64,000 nt of DNA from Cypionkella psychrotolerans (GCF_001294535.1 NZ_LGIC01000065.1:271129-335128), one strand, 5' to 3'; shown: positions 7,925-18,145, counted from the first letter of the stretch. Made by a program: numbers and translations. The notes: generated by a model from the sequence alone, not told the origin.

Positions 7925-9666
7925 CAGTGCGAATCCTTACCCACCGCATTGCCGCGCGCGCCCTTCAGGAAGTCGAGGTCCGCCCCGGTATCGGCACCTT
8001 CAACATGGCGCTGATGCAGCCAGCCGTAGCCGCTTTCATACAAGGGATGGATCGGCACCCATTTCGCCAACCGCGCCGCCAGTTCTTCATCGGAAATGTC
8101 CAGATGCAACCGACGGTTCGGCACGTCGAGTTCAATGAAATCGCCGTTCTGCACCACCGCCAAGGGGCCACCAGCGGCGGCTTCGGGCGAGGTGTGCAGC
8201 ACCACCGTGCCATAGGCCGTGCCCGACATCCGCGCATCGGAAATCCGCACCATATCGGTGATGCCACGGCGCAGGATCTTCGGCGGCAGGCCCATATTGC
8301 CGACCTCTGCCATGCCCGGATAACCTTTCGGGCCGCAGTTTTTCAACACCATGATGCAAGTCTCGTCGATGTCCAAAGCCTCGTCATTGATCTTGGCTTT
8401 GTAGTCGTCAATATCTTCAAACACCACGGCACGGCCCCGGTGGGTCAGCAAAGCCGCCGTCGCCGCAGAGGGTTTCAACACAGCCCCCTTCGGTGCCAGA
8501 TTGCCCTTCACCACCACCACGCCACCCGATTGGGCCAAAGCCTTATCGGCAGGCAAGATCACGTCGTCATTGTTGTTGACCACATCCTTGACCTGCTCCC
8601 AAGCCGTCTCGCCCGACACCGTCAGCGCATCCTTGTGCAAAAGGCCTGCCTCGCCCAGCCGTTTGATCACCACCGGCAGACCGCCTGCGTAGAAAAATTC
8701 CTCCATCAGGTACTTGCCCGATGGCATCAGGTTCACAATCGTCGGCACATCGCGGCCACAACGGTCCCAGTCTTCCAGCGTCAGATCAATGCCAACCCGG
8801 CCCGCGATGGCGAGCAGGTGGATAACCGCGTTGGTAGACCCCCCAATCGCGGCATTGGTGCGAATGGCATTCTCAAACGCCTCTTTCTTCAGGATATCGG
8901 ACGGCTTCAGATCATCCTTGACCATCTGCACAATCCGCCGCCCCGTAAGCTGCGCCATCACCCGGCGACGGCTATCCACCGCCGGAATTGCCGCATTGCC
9001 CGACAGCGCCATACCCAAGGCTTCCGCCATCGAGGCCATCGTCGAAGCGGTGCCCATGGTGTTGCACGACCCTGGAGAGCGGCTCATCGACGCCTCAGCC
9101 TCGACAAACTCCTCCCGCGTCATCGTTCCGGCCTTCACGGCCTCGGAAAATTTCCACAGATGCGTGCCCGACCCAACCCGCTCATTCTTGTAGTAGCCGT
9201 TCAGCATCGGCCCGCCGGTCACCACGATCGACGGAATATCCGTGCTCGCCGCCGCCATCAAAAGCGAAGGCGTGGTCTTGTCGCAGCCCACCATCAGCAC
9301 GCAGCCATCCATCGGCTGCCCGCGCATGGCTTCTTCCACCGCCATTGCGGCCAGATTGCGGAACATCATCGCGGTGGGGCGGAAGGCGCTTTCCGAGGCC
9401 GAGAACACAGGAACTTCCACAGGAAAGCCGCCCGCTTCATAGATGCCATGCTTCACACGCTCTGCCAGATCGCGCAGATGCGCGTTGCAGGGGGTCAGTT
9501 CCGACCAAGTGTTCAGAATCCCGATCACCGGGCGGCCATCGAACAAATCCGGCGGGAAGCCTTGGTTCTTCATCCAGCCACGGTGATAGATATTGTCCTT
9601 CGACGTGCCGCCAAACCAAGTTTGCGAGCGCAGTTTGCGGGGCCATGCGGCGGGTTTGAAGGTCAT
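7924..9666 (-). CDS. IlvD/Edd-family sugar-acid dehydratase, probable L-arabonate dehydratase
   Basis: The 580-residue protein is a full IlvD/Edd dehydratase. Iron-sulfur cysteines are visible in VGCDKTTPSLLMAAAS and SPGSCNTMGTASTM, and the C-terminal half has GLPPKILRRGITDMVRIS and DARMSGTAYGTV. The length and the CDKTTP form fit the aldonic-acid dehydratase branch (L-arabonate, D-xylonate, D-galactonate) better than the amino-acid biosynthetic IlvD. It dehydrates the aldonate to the 2-keto-3-deoxy acid. It follows the gguC-type gene by 7 bp and overlaps the downstream dehydrogenase by one base. L-arabonate is preferred from the AraD1 and ChvE context; D-fuconate or galactonate are alternatives. 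Confidence 0.87.
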   Translation of the reverse strand: MTFKPAAWPRKLRSQTWFGGTSKDNIYHRGWMKNQGFPPDLFDGRPVIGILNTWSELTPCNAHLRDLAERVKHGIYEAGGFPVEVPVFSASESAFRPTAMMFRNLAAMAVEEAMRGQPMDGCVLMVGCDKTTPSLLMAAASTDIPSIVVTGGPMLNGYYKNERVGSGTHLWKFSEAVKAGTMTREEFVEAEASMSRSPGSCNTMGTASTMASMAEALGMALSGNAAIPAVDSRRRVMAQLTGRRIVQMVKDDLKPSDILKKEAFENAIRTNAAIGGSTNAVIHLLAIAGRVGIDLTLEDWDRCGRDVPTIVNLMPSGKYLMEEFFYAGGLPVVIKRLGEAGLLHKDALTVSGETAWEQVKDVVNNNDDVILPADKALAQSGGVVVVKGNLAPKGAVLKPSAATAALLTHRGRAVVFEDIDDYKAKINDEALDIDETCIMVLKNCGPKGYPGMAEVGNMGLPPKILRRGITDMVRISDARMSGTAYGTVVLHTSPEAAAGGPLAVVQNGDFIELDVPNRRLHLDISDEELAARLAKWVPIHPLYESGYGWLHQRHVEGADTGADLDFLKGARGNAVGKDSH

Positions 9667-9673
9667 GTTATCC

Positions 9674-10666
9674 TCAGAGTTGCTTGACAGTCACCGCGCC
9701 CGACAGGGCAGGGGCAACGGCCAATGTATTGCGCAGCGGCAGACCAAACGCGTCCACCTGAATCTCAAACACATCGCCGGGCAGCACGTTCAGCCCCTCG
9801 GCAAAACTCAACGTCGCGGTGCCAAACATATGGACATGCAGATCGCCGGGATGACGGAACAGATCATATTTGAAATGGTGATGCTCCAGGTTCGCAAACG
9901 TATGCGACATGTTCGCTTCACCGGACAGAAACGGCTTGTCAAAGATCGCCTTCCCATCACGCCAAATCCGGCTTGAACCGCGCACATCGTTCGGCAGATC
10001 GCCCACCAGCAACTCCGGCCCGAACGACGCCTCGCGCAGCTTGGAATGGGCGAGGAACAGGTAGTTGATCCGCTCGGTCACATGGTCGGAAAACTCATTC
10101 GCCAAGGCCCAGCCGACCCGCGCCGGGGTGCCATCCGCATCAATCAGGTAAATGCCCGCGAGTTCCGGCTCCTCACCGCCATCCAGCGCAAAACCCGGCG
10201 AGGTCAAAGCACTTCCGGGGGCCACCGCCGTATAACCGTTGCCCTTGTAAAACCACTCCGGTTGCACGCCCACCTGACCCGGCGCGGGCCGGCCATCCGC
10301 CAGCCCCATTTGGAACATCTTCATGCTGTCGGTCAGCGTTTCGGCCCCGTCCAGTTTCGCATGCATCGCATCCCGCGTGGCAGCCGAGCCCAAATGCGTA
10401 AGGCCAGTCCCAGTCAGATGCATATGCGTCAAATCCGGGTGGGTGATCGGCAAAGCCAACCGCCCAGCGGCAGCCAAGGCCACCAGATCCACCGCCTCGC
10501 CCAAGCCCCGCGCCGCGATCACTTCGGCCAATCCGCGACCCTGCGCCAAAGCCTCCGACGCCAGTGCATAGGTGCTGACAGCGCCGCGCACAACCGCCGC
10601 CTCGGAGCCTTCCCGCGCCACCACGCTGATCGAGCCATCCGCATTAAGTATCTGAGACAACAGCAT
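9674..10666 (-). CDS. gguC: GguC/AraD1-family FAH-fold protein, probable 2-keto-3-deoxy-L-arabonate dehydratase
   Basis: The 330-residue protein belongs to the AraD1/GguC branch of the fumarylacetoacetate hydrolase superfamily, seen in GSALTSPGFALDGGEEPELAG, VGWALANEFSDHVTE and GPELLVGDLPNDVRG. The family occurs with chvE-gguAB transporters and L-arabonate dehydratases and is assigned dehydration of 2-keto-3-deoxy-L-arabonate to 2-oxoglutarate semialdehyde. Here it stands 12 bp after gguB and 7 bp before the dehydratase. Together with the 4226-5377 gene the locus has two non-homologous-branch FAH-fold candidates for similar steps, perhaps for different sugar stereoisomers. Confidence 0.82.
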   Translation of the reverse strand: MLLSQILNADGSISVVAREGSEAAVVRGAVSTYALASEALAQGRGLAEVIAARGLGEAVDLVALAAAGRLALPITHPDLTHMHLTGTGLTHLGSAATRDAMHAKLDGAETLTDSMKMFQMGLADGRPAPGQVGVQPEWFYKGNGYTAVAPGSALTSPGFALDGGEEPELAGIYLIDADGTPARVGWALANEFSDHVTERINYLFLAHSKLREASFGPELLVGDLPNDVRGSSRIWRDGKAIFDKPFLSGEANMSHTFANLEHHHFKYDLFRHPGDLHVHMFGTATLSFAEGLNVLPGDVFEIQVDAFGLPLRNTLAVAPALSGAVTVKQL

Positions 10667-10678
10667 GATATTTCTGCC

Positions 10679-11854
10679 TTATTTCGCTTTATTGTATACG
10701 TCGAAGATCACGGCAGCCAACAGCACCAGACCCTTGATCATCTGCTGATAGTCAATGCCGATGCCCATGATCGACATGCCCATGTTCATCACACCCATGA
10801 TCAGCGCACCGATCACCACGCCGACGATCTTGCCCGACCCGCCGGTCATCGACGCCCCACCGATGAACACCGAGGCAATCGCGTCCAACTCAAACCCGGT
10901 GCCGGCTTTCGGTGTCGCCGAGTTCAACCGCGCCGTCACCATCATGCCCGCCAAAGCGGCCAATACGCCCATGTTCACAAAACAGGCGAACACCAGTCGA
11001 TCCGAATTGATGCCCGACAGTTTCGCCGCCTTTTCATTGCCACCTACCGCGTAAATCCGCCGTCCCATCGTGGTGTTTTCGGTGAAAAACGCATAGAGCA
11101 CGGTCAGCACGATCAGCACCACCAGCACGTTCGGCAAGCCTTTCAGGTAAGCCAACTGATAGCCAACAAAGGCGGTTGCGGCGGCGATCAGCACAGTGCG
11201 GCCCATGAACAAAGCCATTGGCTCCGGCTCAATCCCGAACTCAGCATCCCGCGCCCGTGCCCGGAATCCCAGCCAGAATTGCGCGCCAATCGCCAGCACC
11301 ACCAAGATCACCGTCAACCCATGCGGCTGGCCAATCCCGGTCAAATCCGGCAGGAAACCGCTTGAAATCGCTTGGAATTCTTTCGGAAACGGCCCGATGT
11401 TCTGCCCGCCGAGCATCCACATCGTAGCGCCGCGAAACACCATCATCCCCGCCAACGTCACGATAAACGAAGGGATGCGCCAGAACGCCACCCAATAGCC
11501 TTGCACAGCACCAATGCAACCGCCGACAATCAGCGTGAGGGGAATTACCACATAGAACGGCAGGCCCAGATTAACCGTCAGATAAGCTGCAACCGCCCCA
11601 GTGAACGCCGCAACCGAGCCGACCGAAAGGTCAATATGCCCCGACACGATCACCAGCAGCATCCCCAAGGCAAGGATGATCACATGGCCATTTTGCAAGA
11701 AGATGTTGGTGATGTTTTGCGGCTGCAAAAACGTTTTGCCCTGATAGGCGAGCAGCACCGAAAACAGCGCTACAATGGCGACCAGCGCCAACAACATGCC
11801 GTTTTCGCGCAAGCGGTCGCCCAAAGCCGAGCTAGATTTTTTCTCTTGTGCCAT
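10679..11854 (-). CDS. gguB: Sugar ABC transporter permease GguB (MmsB/XylH type)
   Basis: The 391-residue polytopic membrane protein has roughly ten hydrophobic segments, starting near residue 18, and the conserved GHIDLSVGSVAAF and GVVIGALIMGVMNMGM signatures of carbohydrate-uptake class 2 permeases. It would form the membrane channel of the ChvE-dependent importer for arabinose/galactose-type sugars. The start overlaps the gguA stop by one base (TAATG). Single-permease systems of this type work as homodimers with a fused double ATPase, which is what is found upstream. Confidence 0.9.
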   Translation of the reverse strand: MAQEKKSSSALGDRLRENGMLLALVAIVALFSVLLAYQGKTFLQPQNITNIFLQNGHVIILALGMLLVIVSGHIDLSVGSVAAFTGAVAAYLTVNLGLPFYVVIPLTLIVGGCIGAVQGYWVAFWRIPSFIVTLAGMMVFRGATMWMLGGQNIGPFPKEFQAISSGFLPDLTGIGQPHGLTVILVVLAIGAQFWLGFRARARDAEFGIEPEPMALFMGRTVLIAAATAFVGYQLAYLKGLPNVLVVLIVLTVLYAFFTENTTMGRRIYAVGGNEKAAKLSGINSDRLVFACFVNMGVLAALAGMMVTARLNSATPKAGTGFELDAIASVFIGGASMTGGSGKIVGVVIGALIMGVMNMGMSIMGIGIDYQQMIKGLVLLAAVIFDVYNKAK

Positions 11855-13383
11855 TATGCAGCCTTCCCTTCGCCCTTCAGGATCAACGCCATGATCTTCT
11901 CTTGGCTGGCCTCGGCCCGATCCAATTCCCCCACGATGCGCCCCTCATTCATCACATAAATCCGGTCACACATCCCCAGCAACTCGGGCATTTCCGAGCT
12001 GATCATCACGATGGACCGACCCTGTTCGGCGAGTTCCTTCATGATGGTGTAAATCTCAAACTTGGCACCCACGTCGATGCCACGGGTTGGCTCGTCGAGG
12101 ATCAGAACCTCGGGCTCGGTGAAGAGCCATTTCGACAGCACCACCTTTTGCTGGTTGCCGCCCGAGAGGTTGACCACCTTCTGCTGCACCCCCGGCGTGC
12201 GGATCGCGAGCTGCTTGCGATAGCCCTCCGCCACACGGGTTTCGCGCCGCTTGTCCAGTACACCGCGCATCGCCACCCCGGCCAGATTGGCGAGGGTGAT
12301 ATTCTTTACAATCGGTTCCTCAAGGATCAGCCCCAGCCCTTTGCGGTCCTCAGTCACATAAGCAATCCCGGCTTTCACAGCCTTCGGCACGGTGGACACA
12401 TCCACCTCAACCCCATGCATCTTGATCGAGCCTTTATGGCCCTGCCCATAAGATTTGCCAAAGATCGACATCGCAAGTTCGGTGCGCCCGGTGCCCATCA
12501 GCCCGGCGATGCCGACAATCTCGCCCTTCTTCACGTTGAAGGACACATCTTTGATGATCTGCCGCTCGGCCTGTTCGGTGTGCCAGACATTCCAGCCCGC
12601 AACCTCCATCAGCACCGGCCCCGGATTGGGCGTGCGTTCGGGATAGCGATGCGCCATATCGCGCCCGACCATATCGCGGATGATGCGGTCTTCGGTGATT
12701 TCGTGCTTGTCCATCGTCGAGACCGACGCGCCATCGCGGATCACGGTGATCCGGTCCGCCACCCGAGAAATCTCGTTCAGCTTGTGGCTGATGATGATCT
12801 GCGTCACCCCCTGCGCCTTCAATTCCAGCATCAGGTCCAGCAGCTTCTGGCTGTCATTCTCCTGCAACGCCGCGGTCGGCTCGTCCAGGATCAACAACCG
12901 CACATCCTTGGCCAAAGCCTTGGCAATCTCGATCAACTGCTGCTTGCCGACGCCCAGCTTTTCGACTTTGGTGGTCGGCAGTTCGTTCAACCCGACCTTC
13001 TTCAACAGCCCCTCAGTGCGCTGATAGGCCTCGCCCCAGTTGATCACCCCGTTCTTCGCCACCTCGTTGCCCAGAAACAGGTTCTCGGCAATCGACAACA
13101 GCGGCACCAGAGCAAGCTCTTGGTGAATAATGATAATCCCGCGCGCTTCGCTGTCGCGGATGTTGCGGCAAGCCAAAGTCTCGCCGTCATAAATGATATC
13201 GCCCTCGTAAGAGCCAAACGGATAGACCCCCGACAGCACCTTCATCAGGGTGGATTTGCCCGCGCCATTCTCGCCGCAGATCGCATGGATCTCTCCCGGC
13301 TGCACGCTCAACGACACGTTATCCAACGCCCGAACACCCGGAAAGACCTTACTGATCCCCCGCATTTCCAACAATGCTGTCAT
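11854..13383 (-). CDS. gguA: Sugar ABC transporter ATP-binding protein GguA (two ABC domains)
   Basis: The 509-residue protein carries two ABC domains, the CUT2 sugar-ATPase layout. The first has Walker A GENGAGKS at residues 37-44 and DEPTAAL; the second has a degenerate Walker A region ([12 protein letters not shown]), signature LSGGNQQKV and Walker B region [11 protein letters not shown]. It powers import by GguB with ChvE as receptor. It lies 52 bp downstream of chvE and its stop codon overlaps the gguB start. Confidence 0.92.
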   Translation of the reverse strand: MTALLEMRGISKVFPGVRALDNVSLSVQPGEIHAICGENGAGKSTLMKVLSGVYPFGSYEGDIIYDGETLACRNIRDSEARGIIIIHQELALVPLLSIAENLFLGNEVAKNGVINWGEAYQRTEGLLKKVGLNELPTTKVEKLGVGKQQLIEIAKALAKDVRLLILDEPTAALQENDSQKLLDLMLELKAQGVTQIIISHKLNEISRVADRITVIRDGASVSTMDKHEITEDRIIRDMVGRDMAHRYPERTPNPGPVLMEVAGWNVWHTEQAERQIIKDVSFNVKKGEIVGIAGLMGTGRTELAMSIFGKSYGQGHKGSIKMHGVEVDVSTVPKAVKAGIAYVTEDRKGLGLILEEPIVKNITLANLAGVAMRGVLDKRRETRVAEGYRKQLAIRTPGVQQKVVNLSGGNQQKVVLSKWLFTEPEVLILDEPTRGIDVGAKFEIYTIMKELAEQGRSIVMISSEMPELLGMCDRIYVMNEGRIVGELDRAEASQEKIMALILKGEGKAA

Positions 13384-13435
13384 GGTTCCCCCCTAAATCC
13401 CGTGCCCGCCTCAGAGAGACGGGCACGGAGTTAGC

Positions 13436-14512
13436 TTACTTCAGCTGATCAGCGGTGTAATAGCCCGAAGTCACCAGCACAGCTTCGTAGTTGGTGGCGT
13501 TGACCGGCTGGCTTTCCAGCAGATACGACGGCACAACTTTGACGCCATTGTCATAGGTTTTGGTGTCGTTGATCTCAGGCTCAGCGCCCGACAGCACCGC
13601 GTCCACCATCTTGACGGTGACTTTCGCCAGCTCGCGGGTGTCCTTGAAGATCGAGGAATACTGCTCGCCCGCGATCATCGACTTCACCGACGGGATTTCG
13701 CAATCTTGGCCGGTGACGATCGGCATTTTCAGATCGCCCGACCCATAGCCAACGCCCTTGACCGACGACAGAATCCCGATCGACAGCCCATCATAGGGCG
13801 ACAGCGCGCCGTGCAGAACCTTATCGCCGTAGTTCGACGACAACAGGTTGTCCATCCGGGCCTGAGCCACAGCCGCATCCCAACGCAGGGTGCCAACGAC
13901 CTTCATGCCGGACTGGCCCGACGGAATGGCAATATCGCCCGCATCAATCAGCGGTTGCAACACCGACATCGCGCCATCATAGAAGAAGAACGCGTTGTTA
14001 TCATCCGGCGAGCCGCCGAACAGCTCAACATTCCAAGGCTTAGTGTCGGCAAAACGCTCTTTCAAGCCTTCAACCAGGCTGGTCGCCTGCTGCACGCCAA
14101 CCTTGAAGTTATCAAACGTCGCATAGTAATCGACCGAGCCAGAATCGCGGATCAGGCGGTCATAAGCGATGATCTTGATGCCAGCCTTGTTGGCCGCATC
14201 CAAAGCGTTCGACAAAGTGGTGCCGTCAATCGCCGCAATCACCAGCGCTTTGACGCCATTGGTGATCATGTTTTCGATCTGGCTCAGCTGGTTCGGAATG
14301 TCGTCTTCTGCATATTGCAGATCAGCGGTGTAGCCCGCTGCGGTGAACTGATCCACCATCGACTTGCCGTCCGAGATCCAACGCGCCGACGATTGCGTCG
14401 GCATGGCGATGCCGATGGTGCCTTTGTCTTGCGCGAAAGCCGGCAGACCGAACACCGAAGTTGCAGCAGCAGCGCCGCCCAGCGCCAAAAGCGCCCGTCT
14501 TGAAACTTGCAT
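13436..14512 (-). CDS. chvE: Periplasmic multiple-sugar-binding protein ChvE
   Basis: The 358-residue protein starts at the ATG at 14512, with GGGAGGA upstream; a longer frame upstream lacks such a site. The N-terminus [19 protein letters not shown], ending near AFA-Q, is a signal peptide with a twin-arginine look. The mature part is a type I periplasmic-binding fold ([42 protein letters not shown]). ChvE binds aldoses such as L-arabinose, D-galactose and D-fucose for the GguAB importer; in Agrobacterium it also acts with the VirA sensor, but no vir gene is present here. First gene of the operon and divergent from a LysR regulator. Confidence 0.9.
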   Translation of the reverse strand: MQVSRRALLALGGAAAATSVFGLPAFAQDKGTIGIAMPTQSSARWISDGKSMVDQFTAAGYTADLQYAEDDIPNQLSQIENMITNGVKALVIAAIDGTTLSNALDAANKAGIKIIAYDRLIRDSGSVDYYATFDNFKVGVQQATSLVEGLKERFADTKPWNVELFGGSPDDNNAFFFYDGAMSVLQPLIDAGDIAIPSGQSGMKVVGTLRWDAAVAQARMDNLLSSNYGDKVLHGALSPYDGLSIGILSSVKGVGYGSGDLKMPIVTGQDCEIPSVKSMIAGEQYSSIFKDTRELAKVTVKMVDAVLSGAEPEINDTKTYDNGVKVVPSYLLESQPVNATNYEAVLVTSGYYTADQLK

Positions 14513-14655
14513 TCTATATCCTCCCAAGCAGCACTTTGGCTGCGATAACCCGACGGATCGAAAAGGTAGGCCCTCCCGAGACCGTGCGGCACTCTTGCAA
14601 CAGCGAAATATATCGGTCAAATGATGAAATCGTATAGACATATGGCGGTATTGAT

Positions 14656-15600
14656 ATGCCAAAGCCCCTCAGCGCCGATCTTCTGGCCCAACGCGGCCTG
14701 AAACTGAGCCATTTGCGCCTGCTGGCCGCCTTGGCCGACACGGGACAGATCAGCCTCGCCGCAGGTCAGATCGGCACCACCCAACCCGCCGCCTCGCGCC
14801 TGCTATCCGAGGTGGAACGCATCGTCGGCCAACCGGTTCACCACCGCACCGGACGCGGCATGTCCCTCACCGCCGTAGGCCAAGCCCTCGCCGCCCGCGC
14901 CCAACGCATCCAGATGGAGCTGCGCGACGCCGCCCGCGATATGACCGAAGTGGCCTCTGGCAGCACCGGCCATGTCCGCATCGGTTCCGTCACCGGCCCC
15001 GCCATCGACCGCGTGTTGCCGACTTTGCGCAACGCCCGCCTCACCGCGCCGCTGGTGACGGTTGAGGTCGTCGTCTCGCCCTCGGACCTGCTCTGCGAAC
15101 AACTCCTTGCCGGACGCCTGGATTTCGTCATAGGTCGCCTTCCCGAAGGCCCGACCCGCGATCTGTTCACCCTGACCCCCATCGCCACCGAACCCGTCAG
15201 CCTCGTCGTGCGCAAAGGCCACCCGCTTGCCAATCACCCCAACCCCACACCGACAGACCTGATGTCCTACGATTGGGTGATGCCGCCGCCAGACTCGCTG
15301 CTGTCGCGCGCCGTCCACGCCCGCCTGCGCGCCAGCGGCATGCCCAGTCCACCGCAGCGCCTCTCCACCGCATCCTTCCTGTTAATCTTCGCGCTGATCC
15401 AACAATCCAACGCCATCGCCCCGCTCGCCCGCGCCGTGGTCACCAGCTTCTCCGCCCACCCCGACGCCCCCTACACCGAACTCGCGATTGATCTCGGCAT
15501 CGAGGTCGAACCCTTCGGCCTCGTCACCCGCGCAGGCAGCATCCTGCCGCCGGTGGCCGCAAGGCTGGCAAGGGAGATTCAGAATATGGTGACTTTATGA
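14656..15600 (+). CDS. gbpR: LysR-family regulator, GbpR-like
   Basis: The 314-residue protein has an N-terminal winged helix ([19 protein letters not shown], then [15 protein letters not shown] at about residues 12-58) and a C-terminal LysR substrate-binding domain. The divergent arrangement with chvE across a 143-bp gap matches GbpR, the LysR regulator of chvE-ggu loci that responds to arabinose or galactose. It probably controls the chvE operon and its own gene from that gap. Confidence 0.85.
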   Translation: MPKPLSADLLAQRGLKLSHLRLLAALADTGQISLAAGQIGTTQPAASRLLSEVERIVGQPVHHRTGRGMSLTAVGQALAARAQRIQMELRDAARDMTEVASGSTGHVRIGSVTGPAIDRVLPTLRNARLTAPLVTVEVVVSPSDLLCEQLLAGRLDFVIGRLPEGPTRDLFTLTPIATEPVSLVVRKGHPLANHPNPTPTDLMSYDWVMPPPDSLLSRAVHARLRASGMPSPPQRLSTASFLLIFALIQQSNAIAPLARAVVTSFSAHPDAPYTELAIDLGIEVEPFGLVTRAGSILPPVAARLAREIQNMVTL

Positions 15601-15655
15601 CTCCGTCAGCGTGGTCAAGATTTTCTTGTACGCTACGCACCAAGCCGCCAACACC

Positions 15656-15705
15656 GGGGGTTTCACACCCCCGGACCCCCGTGGAGTATTTTCGCCAAGA
15701 TGAAA
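15656..15705 (+). repeat. Dispersed GC-rich intergenic repeat, copy B
   Basis: The copy has the same order as copy A: a GGGGG/CCCCC hairpin (15656-15672), a GACCCCCGTGG block and TATTTTCGCCAAGATGAAA. It lies downstream of the LysR gene. The 191-bp gap 15601-15791 holds this copy, part of copy C and no gene that I can support. Confidence 0.7.
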
Positions 15706-15779
15706 GCACCAAGGGGGGAGAGCAGGAGAGGTCAATGCTTAAGCTCCAACCAAGCCCATAAAATTTAACTCAAATTTGC

Positions 15780-15825
15780 TTTCACATTGGCTTAAATATC
15801 CTCGGGGTCTGGGGGAGAGCCCCCA
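15780..15825 (-). repeat. Dispersed intergenic repeat, copy C (inverted), overlapping the end of gntK
   Basis: Positions 15780-15801 are the exact reverse complement of the last 22 bases of copy A. The adjoining GGGTCTGGGGGAGAGCCCCC block is the hairpin part. The gluconokinase stop codon (15792-15794) and its last dozen codons are inside this element. Confidence 0.75.
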
Positions 15826-16316
15826 GCCGCCAGCCCAAGACGCTTAAGCTTCCGAACAATCTCCGCCACCACAGCCTGCAGCGGCTGATCAATATCCACG
15901 ACCACGGCCTGCTCATCCGGCGCGGGCACCTCCAAAGTCGCAAACTGGCTGTCGAGCAAAGCAGGCGGCATGAAATGCCCCGTCCGCCCTCGCATCCGGC
16001 CTTCAATCACCGCCCGCGATCCCGAGAGATGCACAAACACCACGCCGCCACCCGCCTCCGCGTCGATCAACTCCCGATACGACCGCTTCAAAGCCGAGCA
16101 ACCGATAATCCCCGGCGCGCGCAAAGCCTGCCCCACCAGCGCCAGCCAAGGCCAGCGGTCCGCATCCGTCAAAGCCTCGCCCCGGCTCATCTTGGCGATA
16201 TTCTCTGCCGGATGCAGATCATCGCCATCGCGGTAGGGCAGGGCCAGTGCCTCCCCCAACACCACTCCGACCGAGGATTTCCCGCACCCCGCCACCCCCA
16301 TCAGAACGATCTTCAT
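15792..16316 (-). CDS. gntK: Gluconokinase
   Basis: The 174-residue protein has a Walker A loop GVAGCGKSS (residues 7-15) and the gluconokinase signatures YRDGDDLHPAENIAKM and GCSALKRSYRELI. It phosphorylates D-gluconate to 6-phosphogluconate. The C-terminal tail AAGGSPPDPEDI is encoded by the dispersed intergenic repeat, so the last 10-12 residues look like a repeat-derived extension of the ancestral end. It lies 17 bp downstream of an SDR gene and was probably co-transcribed with it. Confidence 0.92.
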   Translation of the reverse strand: MKIVLMGVAGCGKSSVGVVLGEALALPYRDGDDLHPAENIAKMSRGEALTDADRWPWLALVGQALRAPGIIGCSALKRSYRELIDAEAGGGVVFVHLSGSRAVIEGRMRGRTGHFMPPALLDSQFATLEVPAPDEQAVVVDIDQPLQAVVAEIVRKLKRLGLAAGGSPPDPEDI

Positions 16317-16333
16317 CAGCCCTCACCCCCGCC

Positions 16334-17083
16334 TCACAAACTGGTGGTAATCCCGCCATCGACATACAAACACTGCCCATTCACGAAACTCGACGCCGCC
16401 GAGGCAAGAAACACGCAAGCCCCCACCAGTTCCTCGACCCGTCCCCAACGCCCGGCAGGCGTGCGCTTTTCCAACCATTCGGTAAATGCCGGGTCCGCGA
16501 CCAGTGCCGCATTCAAAGGCGTATCAAAATACCCCGGCGCAATCGCATTGCATTGCAACCCATGCCGCGCCCAATCGACGGCCATGCCTTTGGTCAGGTT
16601 CCCCACCGCCCCCTTGGTCGCGGTATAAGGCGCGATCCCCGGCCGCGCCAAAGCCGTCTGCACCGAGGCGATGTTGATGATCTTCCCCGCGCCCCGGCGG
16701 ATCATATGCCGCGCGCAGGCCTGCCCGACATTGAAAACGCTGGCAATATTCGTCTGCAACAGGCGCTGAAACACTTCCTCCGGGAAGTCTTCCAAGGCCC
16801 CGCGATGCTGCATCCCGGCATTGTTCACCAGAATATCAATCGCCCCCACCTCGGCCTCAAACCCATCCACCGCCGCCCGCGCAGCCTTGTAATCCGTCAC
16901 ATCAAACGCCAACCCGCGCGCGCCCGACACCTGCGCGACAGCGGCTTCCAGCCGCCCCGCATCCCGCCCGTTCAGCACCACCGCAGCCCCTGCCTCCGCC
17001 AGCCCCTTTGCCAGCGCCAGCCCAATGCCCTGCGACGCCCCGGTGATCAGCGCGCGCTTGCCCGTCAGATCAAACAGCCCCAT
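16334..17083 (-). CDS. SDR-family oxidoreductase, probable gluconate 5-dehydrogenase
   Basis: The 249-residue protein is a classical short-chain dehydrogenase: TGASQGIG cofactor motif at residues 14-21, NNAGMQHRG, catalytic serine region INIASVQTA, and YTATK with the active tyrosine and lysine. The sequence pattern (GMQHRGALEDFPEE, GYFDTPLNAAL) matches gluconate 5-dehydrogenases that interconvert 5-ketogluconate and gluconate. The gluconokinase immediately downstream then completes entry into the Entner-Doudoroff or pentose phosphate pathway. Other polyol or sugar-acid substrates remain possible. Confidence 0.8.
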   Translation of the reverse strand: MGLFDLTGKRALITGASQGIGLALAKGLAEAGAAVVLNGRDAGRLEAAVAQVSGARGLAFDVTDYKAARAAVDGFEAEVGAIDILVNNAGMQHRGALEDFPEEVFQRLLQTNIASVFNVGQACARHMIRRGAGKIINIASVQTALARPGIAPYTATKGAVGNLTKGMAVDWARHGLQCNAIAPGYFDTPLNAALVADPAFTEWLEKRTPAGRWGRVEELVGACVFLASAASSFVNGQCLYVDGGITTSL

Positions 17084-17155
17084 CCGTTCCCCCTCGACAC
17101 CCCGCCCGCGCCCCAGTTAGGTAGCGCAAACCCCTGCTGTCAACCGGAGGCCAAA

Positions 17156-18070
17156 ATGCCCAAACCCCACATCCTCCAGATCGCCAGCTACCCCGCATCG
17201 GACCAAACCGCCCTCGACGCCGCCTACACCGTCCACCACCTCGACCAAAACCCCGATTTCGGCCTGATCGAAGCCATCGCCACCAACGGCGGGGCAGGGG
17301 TCGCCAGCGAAGTGATCCAAGCCTGCCCCAACCTCAAACTCATCGCCATCTACGGCGTCGGTTACGATGCCATCGACCTCTCCCTCTGCGCAGAGCGCAA
17401 CATCCAAGTCACCAACACCCCCGACGTCTTAACCGGAGACTGCGCCGATCTCGCCGTAGGCATGATGCTCGCCATCGCACGCCAGATCCCAGCCGCCGAG
17501 CGCCACGCCCGCTCCGGCGCATGGGCCACCGCCAGCTTTCCCCTCCAGCGCCGCGTCTGGGGTGCCAAAGCCGGCATCCTCGGCATGGGCCGCATCGGCC
17601 AAGACGTAGCCACCCGCCTCACCGGCTTCGGCATGGACATCGCCTATTCCGCCCGCAGCGAAAAACCCTTGCCCTACAAATACATCCCCGACGCCAAAGC
17701 GCTGGCCACCCACGCCGATTTCCTCATCGTCACCGCCGCAGCCACCTCTGAGACCCACCACATCATCAACGCCGAAACTCTCAAAGCCCTCGGCCCCGAT
17801 GGCTTTCTGATCAACATCTCCCGCGCCGCCAATATCGACGAAAACGCCCTCCTGCACGCCCTAGAAACAAACCAAATCGCCGGAGCTGCCCTCGACGTGT
17901 TCGACAATGAACCCCAGATCAACCCCCGCTTCCTCCCCCTCAAAAACACCCTGCTGCAACCCCACCACGCCTCCGCCACCCTGCAAACCCGCCGCGCCAT
18001 GGGCCAACTCATGCGCGACAACCTCGAAGCATATTTCGCCAACCGCCCCCTCATCACCCCGGTGATCTGA
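17156..18070 (+). CDS. D-isomer-specific 2-hydroxyacid dehydrogenase, probable 2-ketogluconate/hydroxypyruvate reductase
   Basis: The 304-residue protein starts at an ATG after CCGGAGG. It has the NAD(P)-binding GMGRIGQDVA motif in the central domain and the family's catalytic arginine, glutamate and histidine in NISRAANID, DVFDNEP and QPHHAS. Residues around YGVGYDAIDL fit the GhrB/2-ketogluconate reductase branch. It is divergent from the gluconate SDR, so reduction of 2-ketogluconate to gluconate is plausible; hydroxypyruvate or glyoxylate reduction is the main alternative. Confidence 0.82.
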   Translation: MPKPHILQIASYPASDQTALDAAYTVHHLDQNPDFGLIEAIATNGGAGVASEVIQACPNLKLIAIYGVGYDAIDLSLCAERNIQVTNTPDVLTGDCADLAVGMMLAIARQIPAAERHARSGAWATASFPLQRRVWGAKAGILGMGRIGQDVATRLTGFGMDIAYSARSEKPLPYKYIPDAKALATHADFLIVTAAATSETHHIINAETLKALGPDGFLINISRAANIDENALLHALETNQIAGAALDVFDNEPQINPRFLPLKNTLLQPHHASATLQTRRAMGQLMRDNLEAYFANRPLITPVI

Positions 18071-18145
18071 GCCCCCCACCGCCCGCACCCGCCACCCGAT
18101 CTTAACCACACCGCGCTCCAATCCCCCAAAGCAACGGAGCGCAAC

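Noticed and set aside
7927..9687. 586-codon open frame antisense to the IlvD/Edd dehydratase
   Set aside because: Arg/His-rich composition typical of antisense frames; the opposite strand has all dehydratase motifs.
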